Assembly (NCBI RefSeq): GCF_008298015.1
Contig: NZ_VTPX01000007.1
Coordinates: forward strand, 180,852-244,851
From: Salinicola corii
GTDB lineage: Bacteria; Pseudomonadota; Gammaproteobacteria; Pseudomonadales; Halomonadaceae
Length of the DNA: 64,000 nucleotides
Reading direction: 5' to 3'
Position numbers and translations under genes: made by a program. The notes beneath the pieces were generated by a model, which ran no database searches, was not told the origin of the DNA, and worked only from the letters and a program-made list of their open reading frames with translations. Of this stretch, positions 9,850 to 17,729 are shown piece after piece. The number at the start of each line of letters is the position of its first letter. Within the stretch, counting starts at the first letter, position 1.

Positions 9850-10571
9850 GCTTCGACTCCCTGGTCGAGCGCGTCCACCGCGATTTCGGCCTGCAGCGCA
9901 AGAATCCGCGCAGCCATGGCCAGGTCCTCGGGATGCGTGATCTTGAGATTGTCGCGGCTTCCGGCAACGAGCCGTGGCGCGAGGCCCATTGCCTCGATCG
10001 CGGAGGCTTCGTCGGTCACCCTCACTCCGGTCGCCCGGGCGGCGTCGAGCGCCTGACGCAGCAGATCGAAGCGAAACACCTGTGGCGTCAACGCATGCCA
10101 CAGGCCATCACGAGGCTCGGTGTGGCTGATGCGCCCCCCTGCATCGGCTCGCTTCATGGTATCGGCCGCGGGTGTCGCCAGCAGCGCCCCGATCGCCTCG
10201 TCCTCGAGAGCCCCCTGCAAGGTACGCAGATCCTCGATCCGCACACAGGGTCGCGCCGCATCGTGCACCATTACCCAATCGTCGCTTGCGGCCTCTTCGG
10301 CCAGGGTCGTCAGCGCGCGCCCCACCGTATCGGCACGTTCATCGCCACCACCGACACGCAGCCAGTGGTCGAACGGAACGTCCTCGGGGTCGAAGTGCTC
10401 GTCGTCGGGATCCAGGCAAAGACGCAGCACGGCGTCGGGAAAGGCCTGATGCAGGCGCTCGAGCGTTCGCGCCAGCACGCTTTTCCCCTGCAACATGAGG
10501 TACTGCTTGGGACGGTCGGCCTGCATGCGCTGGCCGCGGCCGGCGGCGGGTACGATCAACCATAGCGTCAT
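9846..10571 (-). CDS. ispD: 2-C-methyl-D-erythritol 4-phosphate cytidylyltransferase
   Basis: The 241-residue enzyme joins CTP and MEP in isoprenoid synthesis. The CTP-binding N-terminus [20 protein letters not shown] has the family's Arg and Lys (R15, K22), and HDAARPC, the PAADTMKR region and the [10 protein letters not shown] and [10 protein letters not shown] motifs follow in order. It overlaps ftsB and ispF by four bases each, so three genes are tightly coupled. Confidence 0.96.
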   Translation of the reverse strand: MTLWLIVPAAGRGQRMQADRPKQYLMLQGKSVLARTLERLHQAFPDAVLRLCLDPDDEHFDPEDVPFDHWLRVGGGDERADTVGRALTTLAEEAASDDWVMVHDAARPCVRIEDLRTLQGALEDEAIGALLATPAADTMKRADAGGRISHTEPRDGLWHALTPQVFRFDLLRQALDAARATGVRVTDEASAIEAMGLAPRLVAGSRDNLKITHPEDLAMAARILALQAEIAVDALDQGVEA

Positions 10572-10891
10572 GGCTGCACCACCCCCGTGCTGGCGGCGGG
10601 GCCGTTGCCGGGACTGTCAACACCGGGCACCCAGAAGAATTGCTCGTCCTGACGAACCATGCCGATGTCGCTGCGCGCACGCTCCTCGATCGCATCGAGA
10701 CCGTTCTTGAGATCGACGACTTCGGCGGCAAGGCGGTCGTTGCGCGCCTTGAGCGTATCGGTCGTCCCTTCCAGCGTATCGGCGCGAGCCTGGATATCAT
10801 TGAATTCCCGAATGCCGCCCTCGCCGAACCACAGCCGGTACTGCATCAGCCCCAGCATGACAACCAACACCACAATGACCCATTTCCACAT
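10568..10891 (-). CDS. ftsB: Cell division protein FtsB
   Basis: The 107-residue bitopic protein links FtsL and FtsQ in the divisome. A short cytoplasmic start MWKWV is followed by one membrane helix (about 4-20) and a coiled-coil stretch (about 30-70, IQARADTLEGTTDTLKARND). The YRLWFGEGG motif after the helix is typical. The frame opens earlier, but the ATG at 10891 gives the right topology. It probably heads the leftward operon running to rpoS. Confidence 0.93.
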   Translation of the reverse strand: MWKWVIVVLVVMLGLMQYRLWFGEGGIREFNDIQARADTLEGTTDTLKARNDRLAAEVVDLKNGLDAIEERARSDIGMVRQDEQFFWVPGVDSPGNGPAASTGVVQP

Positions 10892-11056
10892 CGCCAAGGT
10901 TTCCGATCGGCACGATTCATTTCGGACGGTGCGTTCCGAACAGGGCGCAACCCGGAGTTCAAGGGCACGTCGGACCACTGTCGGAGCGCGACTCATTATG
11001 CCATCATCGCCGCACGTGGCCCACCGTCACGACAGAATCCGGATCGGACACTCCTC

Positions 11057-11386
11057 ATGTACAAACTGGCGTTCTTCGTTCCCGAATCCCACCTGGAAAG
11101 CGTCAAGTCGGTGGTGTTTGCCAGCGGCGCCGGGAGAATCGGCCCTTACGAAGCGTGCTGCTTTCAGGTCCGGGGGGAGGGACAGTTTCGTCCGCTGGCG
11201 GGCGCCACGCCCCACATCGGGAAGACGGGCGCGCTGGAGAAGGTCGAGGAGTATCGGGTCGAGCTGGTCTGCGAGGATCATCGAATCCGTGCGGCGGTTG
11301 CTGCTCTGGTCGACGCGCATCCTTACGAGGAACCCGCCTACGACGTCTGGCGGCTGAGCGACCTGGATTTACTGCCTCGCGTTTGA
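11057..11386 (+). CDS. NIF3-like / YqfO-type small protein
   Basis: This 109-residue soluble protein corresponds to the single PII-like insert domain found in larger NIF3/YqfO proteins: MYKLAFFVPESHLESVK at the start, GAGRIGPYEACCFQ in the middle and the hallmark VDAHPYEEPAYDVW near the end. Stand-alone versions are common in Proteobacteria; their function is not settled, though metal or nucleotide binding has been suggested for the family. It is transcribed divergently from ftsB across about 165 bases. No strong ribosome site precedes the ATG. Confidence 0.85.
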   Translation: MYKLAFFVPESHLESVKSVVFASGAGRIGPYEACCFQVRGEGQFRPLAGATPHIGKTGALEKVEEYRVELVCEDHRIRAAVAALVDAHPYEEPAYDVWRLSDLDLLPRV

Positions 11387-11422
11387 TATAGGCGGGGCCG
11401 CCCTCAATTCATGCGGAGCCAC

Positions 11423-11980
11423 TCACGCAGAGCCGAAGTAACGCTCCCGCTCCTCCCTGCCGATCTGGCTAAGATACAGCTCGAAGGTACCTCGCCGCCG
11501 ATCGTCGAAGAAGTGGCGCAGCGTGCGCTCGATGGTCGGAAAAGCGAGTTCGTCCCAGGGAATCTGCGTCTCCTCGAACAGCTCGACTTCGAGACTCTCC
11601 GGTCCGGCCGCGAAACCGCCATCGAGGTCACCCAGAAAGATCATGTAGACCTGATTGATGTGCGGCAGGCTGATCAGCGTATACAGTGTCGGCTCGGCGA
11701 CGACGGCGCAGGCCTCCTCGCGGGTTTCACGCAGCGCCGCCTGTTCCACGGTTTCGGCGTTTTCCATGAAACCCGCCGGCAGCGTCCAGAAGCCCTTGCG
11801 CGGCGAGATGGCCCGGCGGCACAGCAGGATGCGCTCACCGGCTACCGGCAGCGTACCGGCCACGATGCGCGGATTCTGGTAATGGACGGTGCCGCAGGCA
11901 TCGCACAGGAATCGCGGGCGATCGTCGCCATCGGGAATCGCAAAACGCACGGTGTGACCGCAGTGGCTACAGTAGTTCAT
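11423..11980 (-). CDS. Nudix hydrolase with N-terminal zinc ribbon
   Basis: The 185-residue protein begins with a zinc ribbon (C4-x2-C7 and C26-x2-C29) followed by a Nudix fold. The Nudix box runs from GFMENAETVEQAALRETREEA; the usual Gly near its end is replaced (EEACAV). These proteins hydrolyse nucleoside diphosphate derivatives such as ADP-ribose or NADH; the substrate cannot be told here. The ATG at 11980 has GAGG about five bases upstream. It is convergent with the NIF3-like gene and divergent from the second Nudix gene. Confidence 0.9.
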   Translation of the reverse strand: MNYCSHCGHTVRFAIPDGDDRPRFLCDACGTVHYQNPRIVAGTLPVAGERILLCRRAISPRKGFWTLPAGFMENAETVEQAALRETREEACAVVAEPTLYTLISLPHINQVYMIFLGDLDGGFAAGPESLEVELFEETQIPWDELAFPTIERTLRHFFDDRRRGTFELYLSQIGREERERYFGSA

Positions 11981-12091
11981 AGCGCCTCGAATTCGGAGGT
12001 CCTCGAGCGGGCAGATCCCCGGACGACGGAGCCTCGCGGGAACGCCAGACAGCGCCGACCGGCGCGCCTGCCAACAGGGAGTCGAAAGCGC

Positions 12092-12748
12092 ATGTTAGAG
12101 AAACTCCGCGAGCGCCTGCAAGCACATCGCCCAAGTCGCTCGAGCAGTGCCTATCCCCAGGCAGCGGTGCTGCTGCCCATCGTCGCCCGAACCGACCCCA
12201 CGCTGCTGTTCACCCAGCGCACCGCCCACCTCTCCCAGCATGCCGGCCAGGTCGCCTTTCCGGGGGGCAAACGGGAACCCGAGGATAGCGACCTTCTCGC
12301 CACTGCACTGCGGGAAACCCAGGAGGAGATCGCGCTGGCGCCGGAGCGGGTCGAGGTCATCGGCCGGCTCAGCGACGTCATCTCGCTCTATGGCCTCCGC
12401 GTGACGCCCTTCGTCGGCGTGATCGCGCCGGATCTGTCGCTGGTGGCGGAGCCGGGTGAGATCGAGGCGATCTTCGAGGTGCCGCTACGCCACTTCCTCG
12501 ATGACTGTCGCAGCCACACCGATGTGATTCCGGTCGACGATCAGCCCTGGTACGTTCCCAGCTACCCCTTCGATGGCCGCACGATCTGGGGGCTGTCCGC
12601 CATGATGCTGGTCGAGCTGCTGGCCGTCGGCTTCGAATGCGATATTGCCCTGGACCGCAAGCCCGCCCAGGGCGAATTGCGCTATCACCCCCAGCGCCGA
12701 CGTCAGACTGCGGCGCGCTCCGACCAATCTGGCAAGGTTCTCAAGTGA
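12092..12748 (+). CDS. nudL: NudL-type CoA pyrophosphatase (Nudix)
   Basis: The 218-residue Nudix enzyme carries the signature upstream of the Nudix box that marks CoA diphosphatases (LLFTQRTAHLSQHAGQVAFPGGK), merging into the box GGKREPEDSDLLATALRETQ and then EEI. Family members split CoA into phosphopantetheine and 3',5'-ADP. GGGAG lies about 11 bases before the ATG. The Arg/Gln-rich C-terminal tail is extra. The 2OG oxygenase gene starts seven bases after its stop, suggesting co-transcription. Confidence 0.85.
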   Translation: MLEKLRERLQAHRPSRSSSAYPQAAVLLPIVARTDPTLLFTQRTAHLSQHAGQVAFPGGKREPEDSDLLATALRETQEEIALAPERVEVIGRLSDVISLYGLRVTPFVGVIAPDLSLVAEPGEIEAIFEVPLRHFLDDCRSHTDVIPVDDQPWYVPSYPFDGRTIWGLSAMMLVELLAVGFECDIALDRKPAQGELRYHPQRRRQTAARSDQSGKVLK

Positions 12749-12755
12749 GCCCTTC

Positions 12756-13421
12756 ATGACACCCAACGATGCCCATCACGCCTTTTGGGACAGCGCCCAG
12801 TTGGCCGCGCTGATCGACGGCCTGGTGGAGCGCGGCTGGTATGTCGGTGAACGGTTTCTCGACCCCGGCCTGTGCCAGGACCTGCGGCATGACCTGCAGC
12901 GACTGCACCAACGGCAAGCACTGCAGGAGGCGGCCATCGGTCGCGGCGACGAGCGCACGCTGCGACGCGACATCCGTGGAGACGCGATCCACTGGCTGGA
13001 TCGGGAAAGCCTGGCTCAGCGTCGCTACCTGGCGCTGATGAGCGAACTCCAGCAACAGATCAACGTCGCCCTTTACGCCGGACTGTTCGAGTTCGAGGCC
13101 CATTTCGCCCACTATCCACCGGGAGCGTTCTACCGCAAGCATTACGACAGCTTTCGGGGCCGAGCCAACCGCGTCATCTCCACGGTGTTGTACCTCAACC
13201 CGGACTGGCCCGCGGACGGCGGCGGCGAGATGGCGCTATACGATGAGCAGGACACCGATCGTGAAGTAGCCCGCGTTCATCCCGAAGCGGGCACTTTCGC
13301 CTGTTTTCTTTCCGATCGCATTCCGCACGAGGTGCTACCGACCCAACATCCCCGGGTCAGTATCGCCGGCTGGTTTCGCCGCAACGCTTCGCTGGGCGGG
13401 GTGGTCGACCCGGCGCGCTAG
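12756..13421 (+). CDS. 2-oxoglutarate/Fe(II)-dependent dioxygenase, prolyl-4-hydroxylase-like
   Basis: The 221-residue protein shows the iron-binding triad HxD...H (H129 and D131 in YRKHYDSF, H191 in RIPHEVLP) and the 2-oxoglutarate-binding Arg (R200 in HPRVSIAGWF). The strand pattern GRANRVISTVLYLNPDW and GGGEMALY fits the P4Hc superfamily. Bacterial homologues are thought to hydroxylate proteins or small molecules; the substrate is unknown. It follows the CoA pyrophosphatase gene closely and is convergent with an MFS gene. Confidence 0.85.
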   Translation: MTPNDAHHAFWDSAQLAALIDGLVERGWYVGERFLDPGLCQDLRHDLQRLHQRQALQEAAIGRGDERTLRRDIRGDAIHWLDRESLAQRRYLALMSELQQQINVALYAGLFEFEAHFAHYPPGAFYRKHYDSFRGRANRVISTVLYLNPDWPADGGGEMALYDEQDTDREVARVHPEAGTFACFLSDRIPHEVLPTQHPRVSIAGWFRRNASLGGVVDPAR

Positions 13422-13475
13422 GCTGTCGCCAGTCGATCCGCACTGGCCAATATCTCCGTCCAGGATCGTGTAGCG

Positions 13476-14846
13476 TCAGTCGGCCGCCGAGACCCCGCGG
13501 CTGACGACGCCTTCTCGCGCTGGCGAGACGAACTCTTTCTCCATATCGACGGGAAGCGCCGTCTCCACGTCCGGTACCACCTGCGACAGATCTTCCAGAT
13601 GCTCGTGCTCGATCGCGCCCTGTACCAGCTCGTCGGTCACGCTGAGTTCGGCACCCGCCACCGACTGCTGAGGATTCGAGGTGAACGGCGCTACCGGTAC
13701 CGGCGCCGGGCGCCGACTCCGCCGCCAAACGAAGAAGGCCACCAGCGCCACACCCAGCCCGGCCAGAGCCACGAACAGCCCGACATCGCCGACATGAATC
13801 ATCAGTGGCGTGATCAGCGGCGGGCTGAGGGTGGCACCCAGCGCGTTGATCAACAGCAGCCCCTGGCTCATTCGCACCAGGGCACCGGCCGGGGCGCGGT
13901 CGGCCGCGTGACTCACCGCCACGGGGTAGATCGCGAACACCCCACCGCCCACCAGGAACAGCATCGCCGCGAGCAATCCAGGCAGGTTCGGCAGCAGCAT
14001 CACGCCGCCACACAACACCGCCAGCACCACACCGATCAGAATCAGCACGATCTGTCGGTCGTGTCGGTCCGACCAGCGCCCGATGGGATACTGCAGCAGC
14101 ATCCCGCCGAGAATCACGATGGCCATCATCTCACCGATCTGCTGCACCTCGAAGCCGCTGCGCTGCAGATAGAGCGGGAGCAGGCTGTAGATGGCCGAGA
14201 CCGCCAGCCCCGAACCGAAGCAGCCCATCACCCCGGTCGGCGTCACCGTGATCAGCCGCCAGGGCGAAAGCGGCTCAGCGTGCTCGATGAGCGGCGAAAC
14301 GCGCGGGATCATGCCCAGCGGCAACACCGACAGCGAGGCCAGCATGGCGATGACCATGAATGGTTGGCTGGGTCCGGCGCGGTCCGCCACACCCAGCAAC
14401 AGTTGCCCGATGACACCGGCACCGTAGAGCGCGATCATGTAGAGCGCCAGCAGACGGCCACGTACCCGGGTGTCGGCTGCGGTCAGCAACCAGCTCTCGA
14501 TGACCAGATAGACGCCCAGTGTCGCCCACCCGCCGATCAGGCGCAGCGTGAACCACAGCGGGGCATTGAGCCACAGCCCCTGCAGCAGCACGGTCACCGC
14601 CACCAGCGACGCGAAGCAGGCGTAGGCACGAATGTGGCCGATCCGCAGCAACAGCCGATCGTTGAACAGCGCCCCGATCGCCAGCCCGATGTAGTAGGCG
14701 GCCGAGACCCAGCCGATGGTGGTGACCGACTCCCCGGCCGCGTCAAGGCGCAGGGTGATCAGCGAGGCCAGAAAACCGTTGCCAATGCCGAGAATGAAAA
14801 GACCCAATAGCGGTGCCAGCGCCATGCAAAGCAACTGCCGAGACAT
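13476..14846 (-). CDS. MFS transporter, YcaD-like
   Basis: The 456-residue inner-membrane protein has about 12 hydrophobic helices. It resembles E. coli YcaD: VSAAYYIGLAIGALFNDRLLLRIGH in the first half, VIESWLL, RGRLLALYMIALYGAG, and QYPIGRWSDRHDRQ after the central loop. The last roughly 70 residues form an acidic cytoplasmic tail (EHEHLEDLSQVVPDVE) not usual in the family. The ATG at 14846 is preferred over one 16 codons upstream because that segment is Cys-rich and not membrane-like. The substrate is unknown. Confidence 0.85.
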   Translation of the reverse strand: MSRQLLCMALAPLLGLFILGIGNGFLASLITLRLDAAGESVTTIGWVSAAYYIGLAIGALFNDRLLLRIGHIRAYACFASLVAVTVLLQGLWLNAPLWFTLRLIGGWATLGVYLVIESWLLTAADTRVRGRLLALYMIALYGAGVIGQLLLGVADRAGPSQPFMVIAMLASLSVLPLGMIPRVSPLIEHAEPLSPWRLITVTPTGVMGCFGSGLAVSAIYSLLPLYLQRSGFEVQQIGEMMAIVILGGMLLQYPIGRWSDRHDRQIVLILIGVVLAVLCGGVMLLPNLPGLLAAMLFLVGGGVFAIYPVAVSHAADRAPAGALVRMSQGLLLINALGATLSPPLITPLMIHVGDVGLFVALAGLGVALVAFFVWRRSRRPAPVPVAPFTSNPQQSVAGAELSVTDELVQGAIEHEHLEDLSQVVPDVETALPVDMEKEFVSPAREGVVSRGVSAAD

Positions 14847-15288
14847 AAGGCCACGAACCTCGAAATTGCACTTCGAACAAGGTCGGCGACTCATGCAGCG
14901 AGCACGGCAGCCGACGGATTCACTCGAATAGACTTAGGTAAGCTTAGACACTCACGCCGTCATGACGACTTTGCCTCGGAATAAGGGCCTGGGCCCTCGC
15001 ATGAAGGCCAGACACGTGAGGTCGAAGCGAGCGCACTATACGCCCGACCCTGTGCCAAAAGAAGTCGAAAAAACGCCTAAAAGGGAGCTATTGCGCCGCT
15101 TTGGGGCAATGACTGTCTCGCCATTACCTAGCGTTATCCAAAATGCCCGTTCGACGACACGAACCGGTATTAGAAGTCGCACCTATCGCGATAAGGCCAT
15201 GGGCCGTCAGCGGCTTTTTGTCGCAGAACGGCGTATGCTGAGCCATTAGCACGCTAACTCGCCTTCCCTGCCTCACGACCAGGACACC
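14847..15288. other. Intergenic region between two divergent MFS genes
   Basis: These 442 bases hold no gene that can be supported; the short open frames lack family character. It should carry both promoters. A small GCCG-TCAG-CGGC hairpin followed by five T (15203-15219) lies about 70 bases before the rightward gene and could be a weak leader terminator, but its four-base-pair stem is marginal. Confidence 0.4.
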
Positions 15289-16569
15289 ATGCCCGCAGAC
15301 ATCGCCGACAGTCCCGTTTATCGCCAGCCCGGTTTCGTCCCTTTTCTTGCCTCGCGCCTCTGCGCGGTCTTTGCCATGCAGATCCAGGCGATCGTGGTGG
15401 CATGGCAGGTCTACGACATCACCCACGACCCATTGACGCTGGGCTATGTCGGCCTGGCGCAGTTCCTCCCGATGGTCCTGCTGCTGCTGCCGGCCGGCGA
15501 TATCGTCGACCGCTTCGATCGCAAGCGAATCCTGCAACTCAGTTGGGCCGCCCAAGCGCTCTGTAGCGTGTTGCTGATCCTGCTGTCGCTGAAACAGCCC
15601 GCTTCACCAGTGCCGTTCTATGCGGTACTGGTGCTGTTCGGTGCCGCTCGCGCCTTCACCGGGCCGACGCTGCAGAGTCTCCTGCCGCAGATCGTTCCCC
15701 GCGATCAGCTAGGCAAGGCAATCGCGCTCAACTCATCAATCATGAAGATCGGCGTCATCGGCGGCCCCATGCTTGGTGGTCTGCTGTACGCTCTCGGTCC
15801 GACGCTGACCTACAGCGTCAACCTGGGCTGCTTCCTGGTCGCCCAACTGGCGTTGGCCGGCGTGCCGGTACGTTATGCATTCGAACGCATCCACACCGAC
15901 GATACCGCCTGGCAGCGGTTTACCGCCGGGATATATTACATCCGCAACAAACCGGTGATTCTCGGGATCATCTCGTTGGACCTGTTCGCTGTGCTATTCG
16001 GAGGAATCATCGCGCTGCTCCCGGTTTACGCCCACGAAATCCTTCACGTCGGCCCGGAGGGACTTGGCGCCCTGCGCAGCGCCATCGCGGCCGGCGCGTT
16101 TCTGATGGGGCTCTATCTGGGCGTGCGGGCGATCAAGCGCCACGCCGGACTGATCATGTTTGCCGCGGTAGCGGTGTTCGGCATCGCCAATCTGGTCTTC
16201 GCGCTTTCCCATTGGTTCTGGCTGTCGTTCGGCGCCCTGCTGATCGCCGGCGCCGCCGACATGATCAGCGTCTACGTGCGTCTGACGCTGTTGCAACTCG
16301 CCACACCAGACGAGATGCGCGGCCGAGTCAACGCCGTCAACATGCTGTTCATCGGTGCCTCCAACGAACTCGGCGAGTTCGAATCCGGCGTCACCGCCTC
16401 GTGGTTCGGCACCGTACCGGCGGCGGTCATCGGCTCGGTCGGCACGCTGGCGATCGTCGGGCTGTGGATGTGGAGCTTTCCGGTATTGAGACGCACAGAC
16501 CGCCTCGACGGCGTCGAGGAGGAACCGGTGGCGCCGTCGGCCGTGACTCCCGCCGGCAAGTCGGCGTAA
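15289..16569 (+). CDS. MFS transporter, EntS/MFS_3-like exporter
   Basis: The 426-residue protein has 12 predicted helices and the MFS_3 pattern: RLCAVFAMQIQAIVVAWQVYDIT, the loop 2-3 motif GDIVDRFDRKRIL, FGAARAFTGPTLQSLLP and, in the second half, RGRVNAVNMLFIGASNELGEFESG. This group includes the enterobactin exporter EntS and many efflux proteins; no siderophore genes are nearby, so the cargo is open. It ends convergently with the LysR gene abgR, 23 bases apart. Confidence 0.85.
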   Translation: MPADIADSPVYRQPGFVPFLASRLCAVFAMQIQAIVVAWQVYDITHDPLTLGYVGLAQFLPMVLLLLPAGDIVDRFDRKRILQLSWAAQALCSVLLILLSLKQPASPVPFYAVLVLFGAARAFTGPTLQSLLPQIVPRDQLGKAIALNSSIMKIGVIGGPMLGGLLYALGPTLTYSVNLGCFLVAQLALAGVPVRYAFERIHTDDTAWQRFTAGIYYIRNKPVILGIISLDLFAVLFGGIIALLPVYAHEILHVGPEGLGALRSAIAAGAFLMGLYLGVRAIKRHAGLIMFAAVAVFGIANLVFALSHWFWLSFGALLIAGAADMISVYVRLTLLQLATPDEMRGRVNAVNMLFIGASNELGEFESGVTASWFGTVPAAVIGSVGTLAIVGLWMWSFPVLRRTDRLDGVEEEPVAPSAVTPAGKSA

Positions 16570-16592
16570 TTCGATGGAGAAGCCGGCGAGCG

Positions 16593-17498
16593 TCACTCTG
16601 CTTCCCGGCTTTCGTACTCGAATAGCTTGGCCAGCCGCGATGCCACCGGCGTCAGCGGCACGCCGCGGCGCTTGATCATGTGGAAGGTCGCCAGCGGCAG
16701 TGGATCATCCAGGGTCAGCTCTATCAGTTCGCCCATGCCATGCTGTGCGGTCATCTGCGCGGCAAAGACCCCGACCATCTCGCTGTGCTGGATCAGGTTG
16801 AGCGAGGTGGTGAAGGAGTCGCACACCACGCTCACCTGGTCGCGCGAGAAACCATGACGTTCCAGAGTGTCGGCAAGATCGGCGTAGTAACCGCTGCGCG
16901 CCGTCGGCAGTACCCAGTCGCAGTCGATCAACTCCTTCAATCGGCGCGCGCCCGCTTTGGGGTGATCCCGTCTCAGTACCACGACGAAAGGCGTCGAAAA
17001 CAGCGGCAGTGCCTCGAGATCGCTATCGAGCACGCCGCTGGAGAGCGTATTGATCGAGAAATCCAGTTCGCCATCGCGCAGCCCCGCCACCATTGATGAC
17101 AGTTGCCCCTCGATCACCCGCAATCTGACGTTGGGCAGTTCTCTCCGGAAGCGCCCAACCACCTGGGGCAGCAGCGTGCGCGCCACCGTGGCCGACGCCC
17201 CCATCACGATCTGCCCGCGCAGCACACCGTTCAACTGCTCGACGTTCTCCCGCGCCCGGCGTAGTTCTTCGATGATCAGATGCGCGTGCTGATCGAAGGC
17301 TCGCCCGGAGTCGGTCAGCGTCACGCCCTGGGAAGTACGCACCAGCAACGCAGCCCCCAACCCCTCCTCCAGTTCCCGAATGGCCTTGGTCAGACCCGGC
17401 TGGGATTGTCCCAGCTCACGCGCCGCCGCCCGAATGCTGCCGCGACGGGATACCTCGACAAAGGCCCGAATCTGGTGAAGTTTGATCGGATACTGCAC
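16593..17498 (-). CDS. abgR: LysR-family regulator of the abg locus
   Basis: The 301-residue LysR regulator has its winged helix at about residues 3-62 (IKLHQIRAFVEVSRRGSIRA, then GQSQPGLTKAIRELE) and an effector domain beginning near 90 (VMGASATVARTLLP). The start is taken as GTG at 17498 with GGGAG seven bases before it, giving the canonical length; the frame upstream has no LysR character. It is divergent from abgT-abgA-abgB, as AbgR is in E. coli, and a good LysR-type box lies 18 bases upstream of its start. Naming rests on this context. Confidence 0.82.
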   Translation of the reverse strand: MQYPIKLHQIRAFVEVSRRGSIRAAARELGQSQPGLTKAIRELEEGLGAALLVRTSQGVTLTDSGRAFDQHAHLIIEELRRARENVEQLNGVLRGQIVMGASATVARTLLPQVVGRFRRELPNVRLRVIEGQLSSMVAGLRDGELDFSINTLSSGVLDSDLEALPLFSTPFVVVLRRDHPKAGARRLKELIDCDWVLPTARSGYYADLADTLERHGFSRDQVSVVCDSFTTSLNLIQHSEMVGVFAAQMTAQHGMGELIELTLDDPLPLATFHMIKRRGVPLTPVASRLAKLFEYESREAE

Positions 17499-17515
17499 AG
17501 GAAGGCTCCCACTCG

Positions 17516-17538
17516 GGTGATCACTACAGGTTATCACC
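17516..17538. promoter_or_regulatory. LysR-type binding box in the abgR-abgT intergenic region
   Basis: A perfect inverted repeat GGTGAT-N11-ATCACC (TGAT-N11-ATCA core, the T-N11-A rule for LysR regulators) lies 18 bases before the abgR GTG. Its position suits autorepression of abgR and activation of abgT. Seen directly; the binding protein is inferred. Confidence 0.7.
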
Positions 17539-17729
17539 AAAAAGTAATCGACATCTTTTGCCGCTTTCGAGCCGGCACTACTGTGTTTCGAAGTCGATAA
17601 CAACGACCCGCTCGGACCCCAGACGCCATAACACAATCGACCGTCGGCGCCGGGCAAGGCAGAGGCAACAGCGCGATACAACATTCGATCGGTCCATCCG
17701 GTCGACAACAACCGACTCAGGAGTGCCCC

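Noticed and set aside
13599..14810. 403-codon rightward frame opposite the YcaD-like transporter
   Set aside because: Composition (His, Arg, Gln, Asp rich, few hydrophobic runs) is that of the reverse strand of a GC-rich membrane gene.
14962..15249. Possible 95-residue protein in the MFS-MFS intergenic region
   Set aside because: Basic, low-complexity composition, no ribosome site and no family match recognised.
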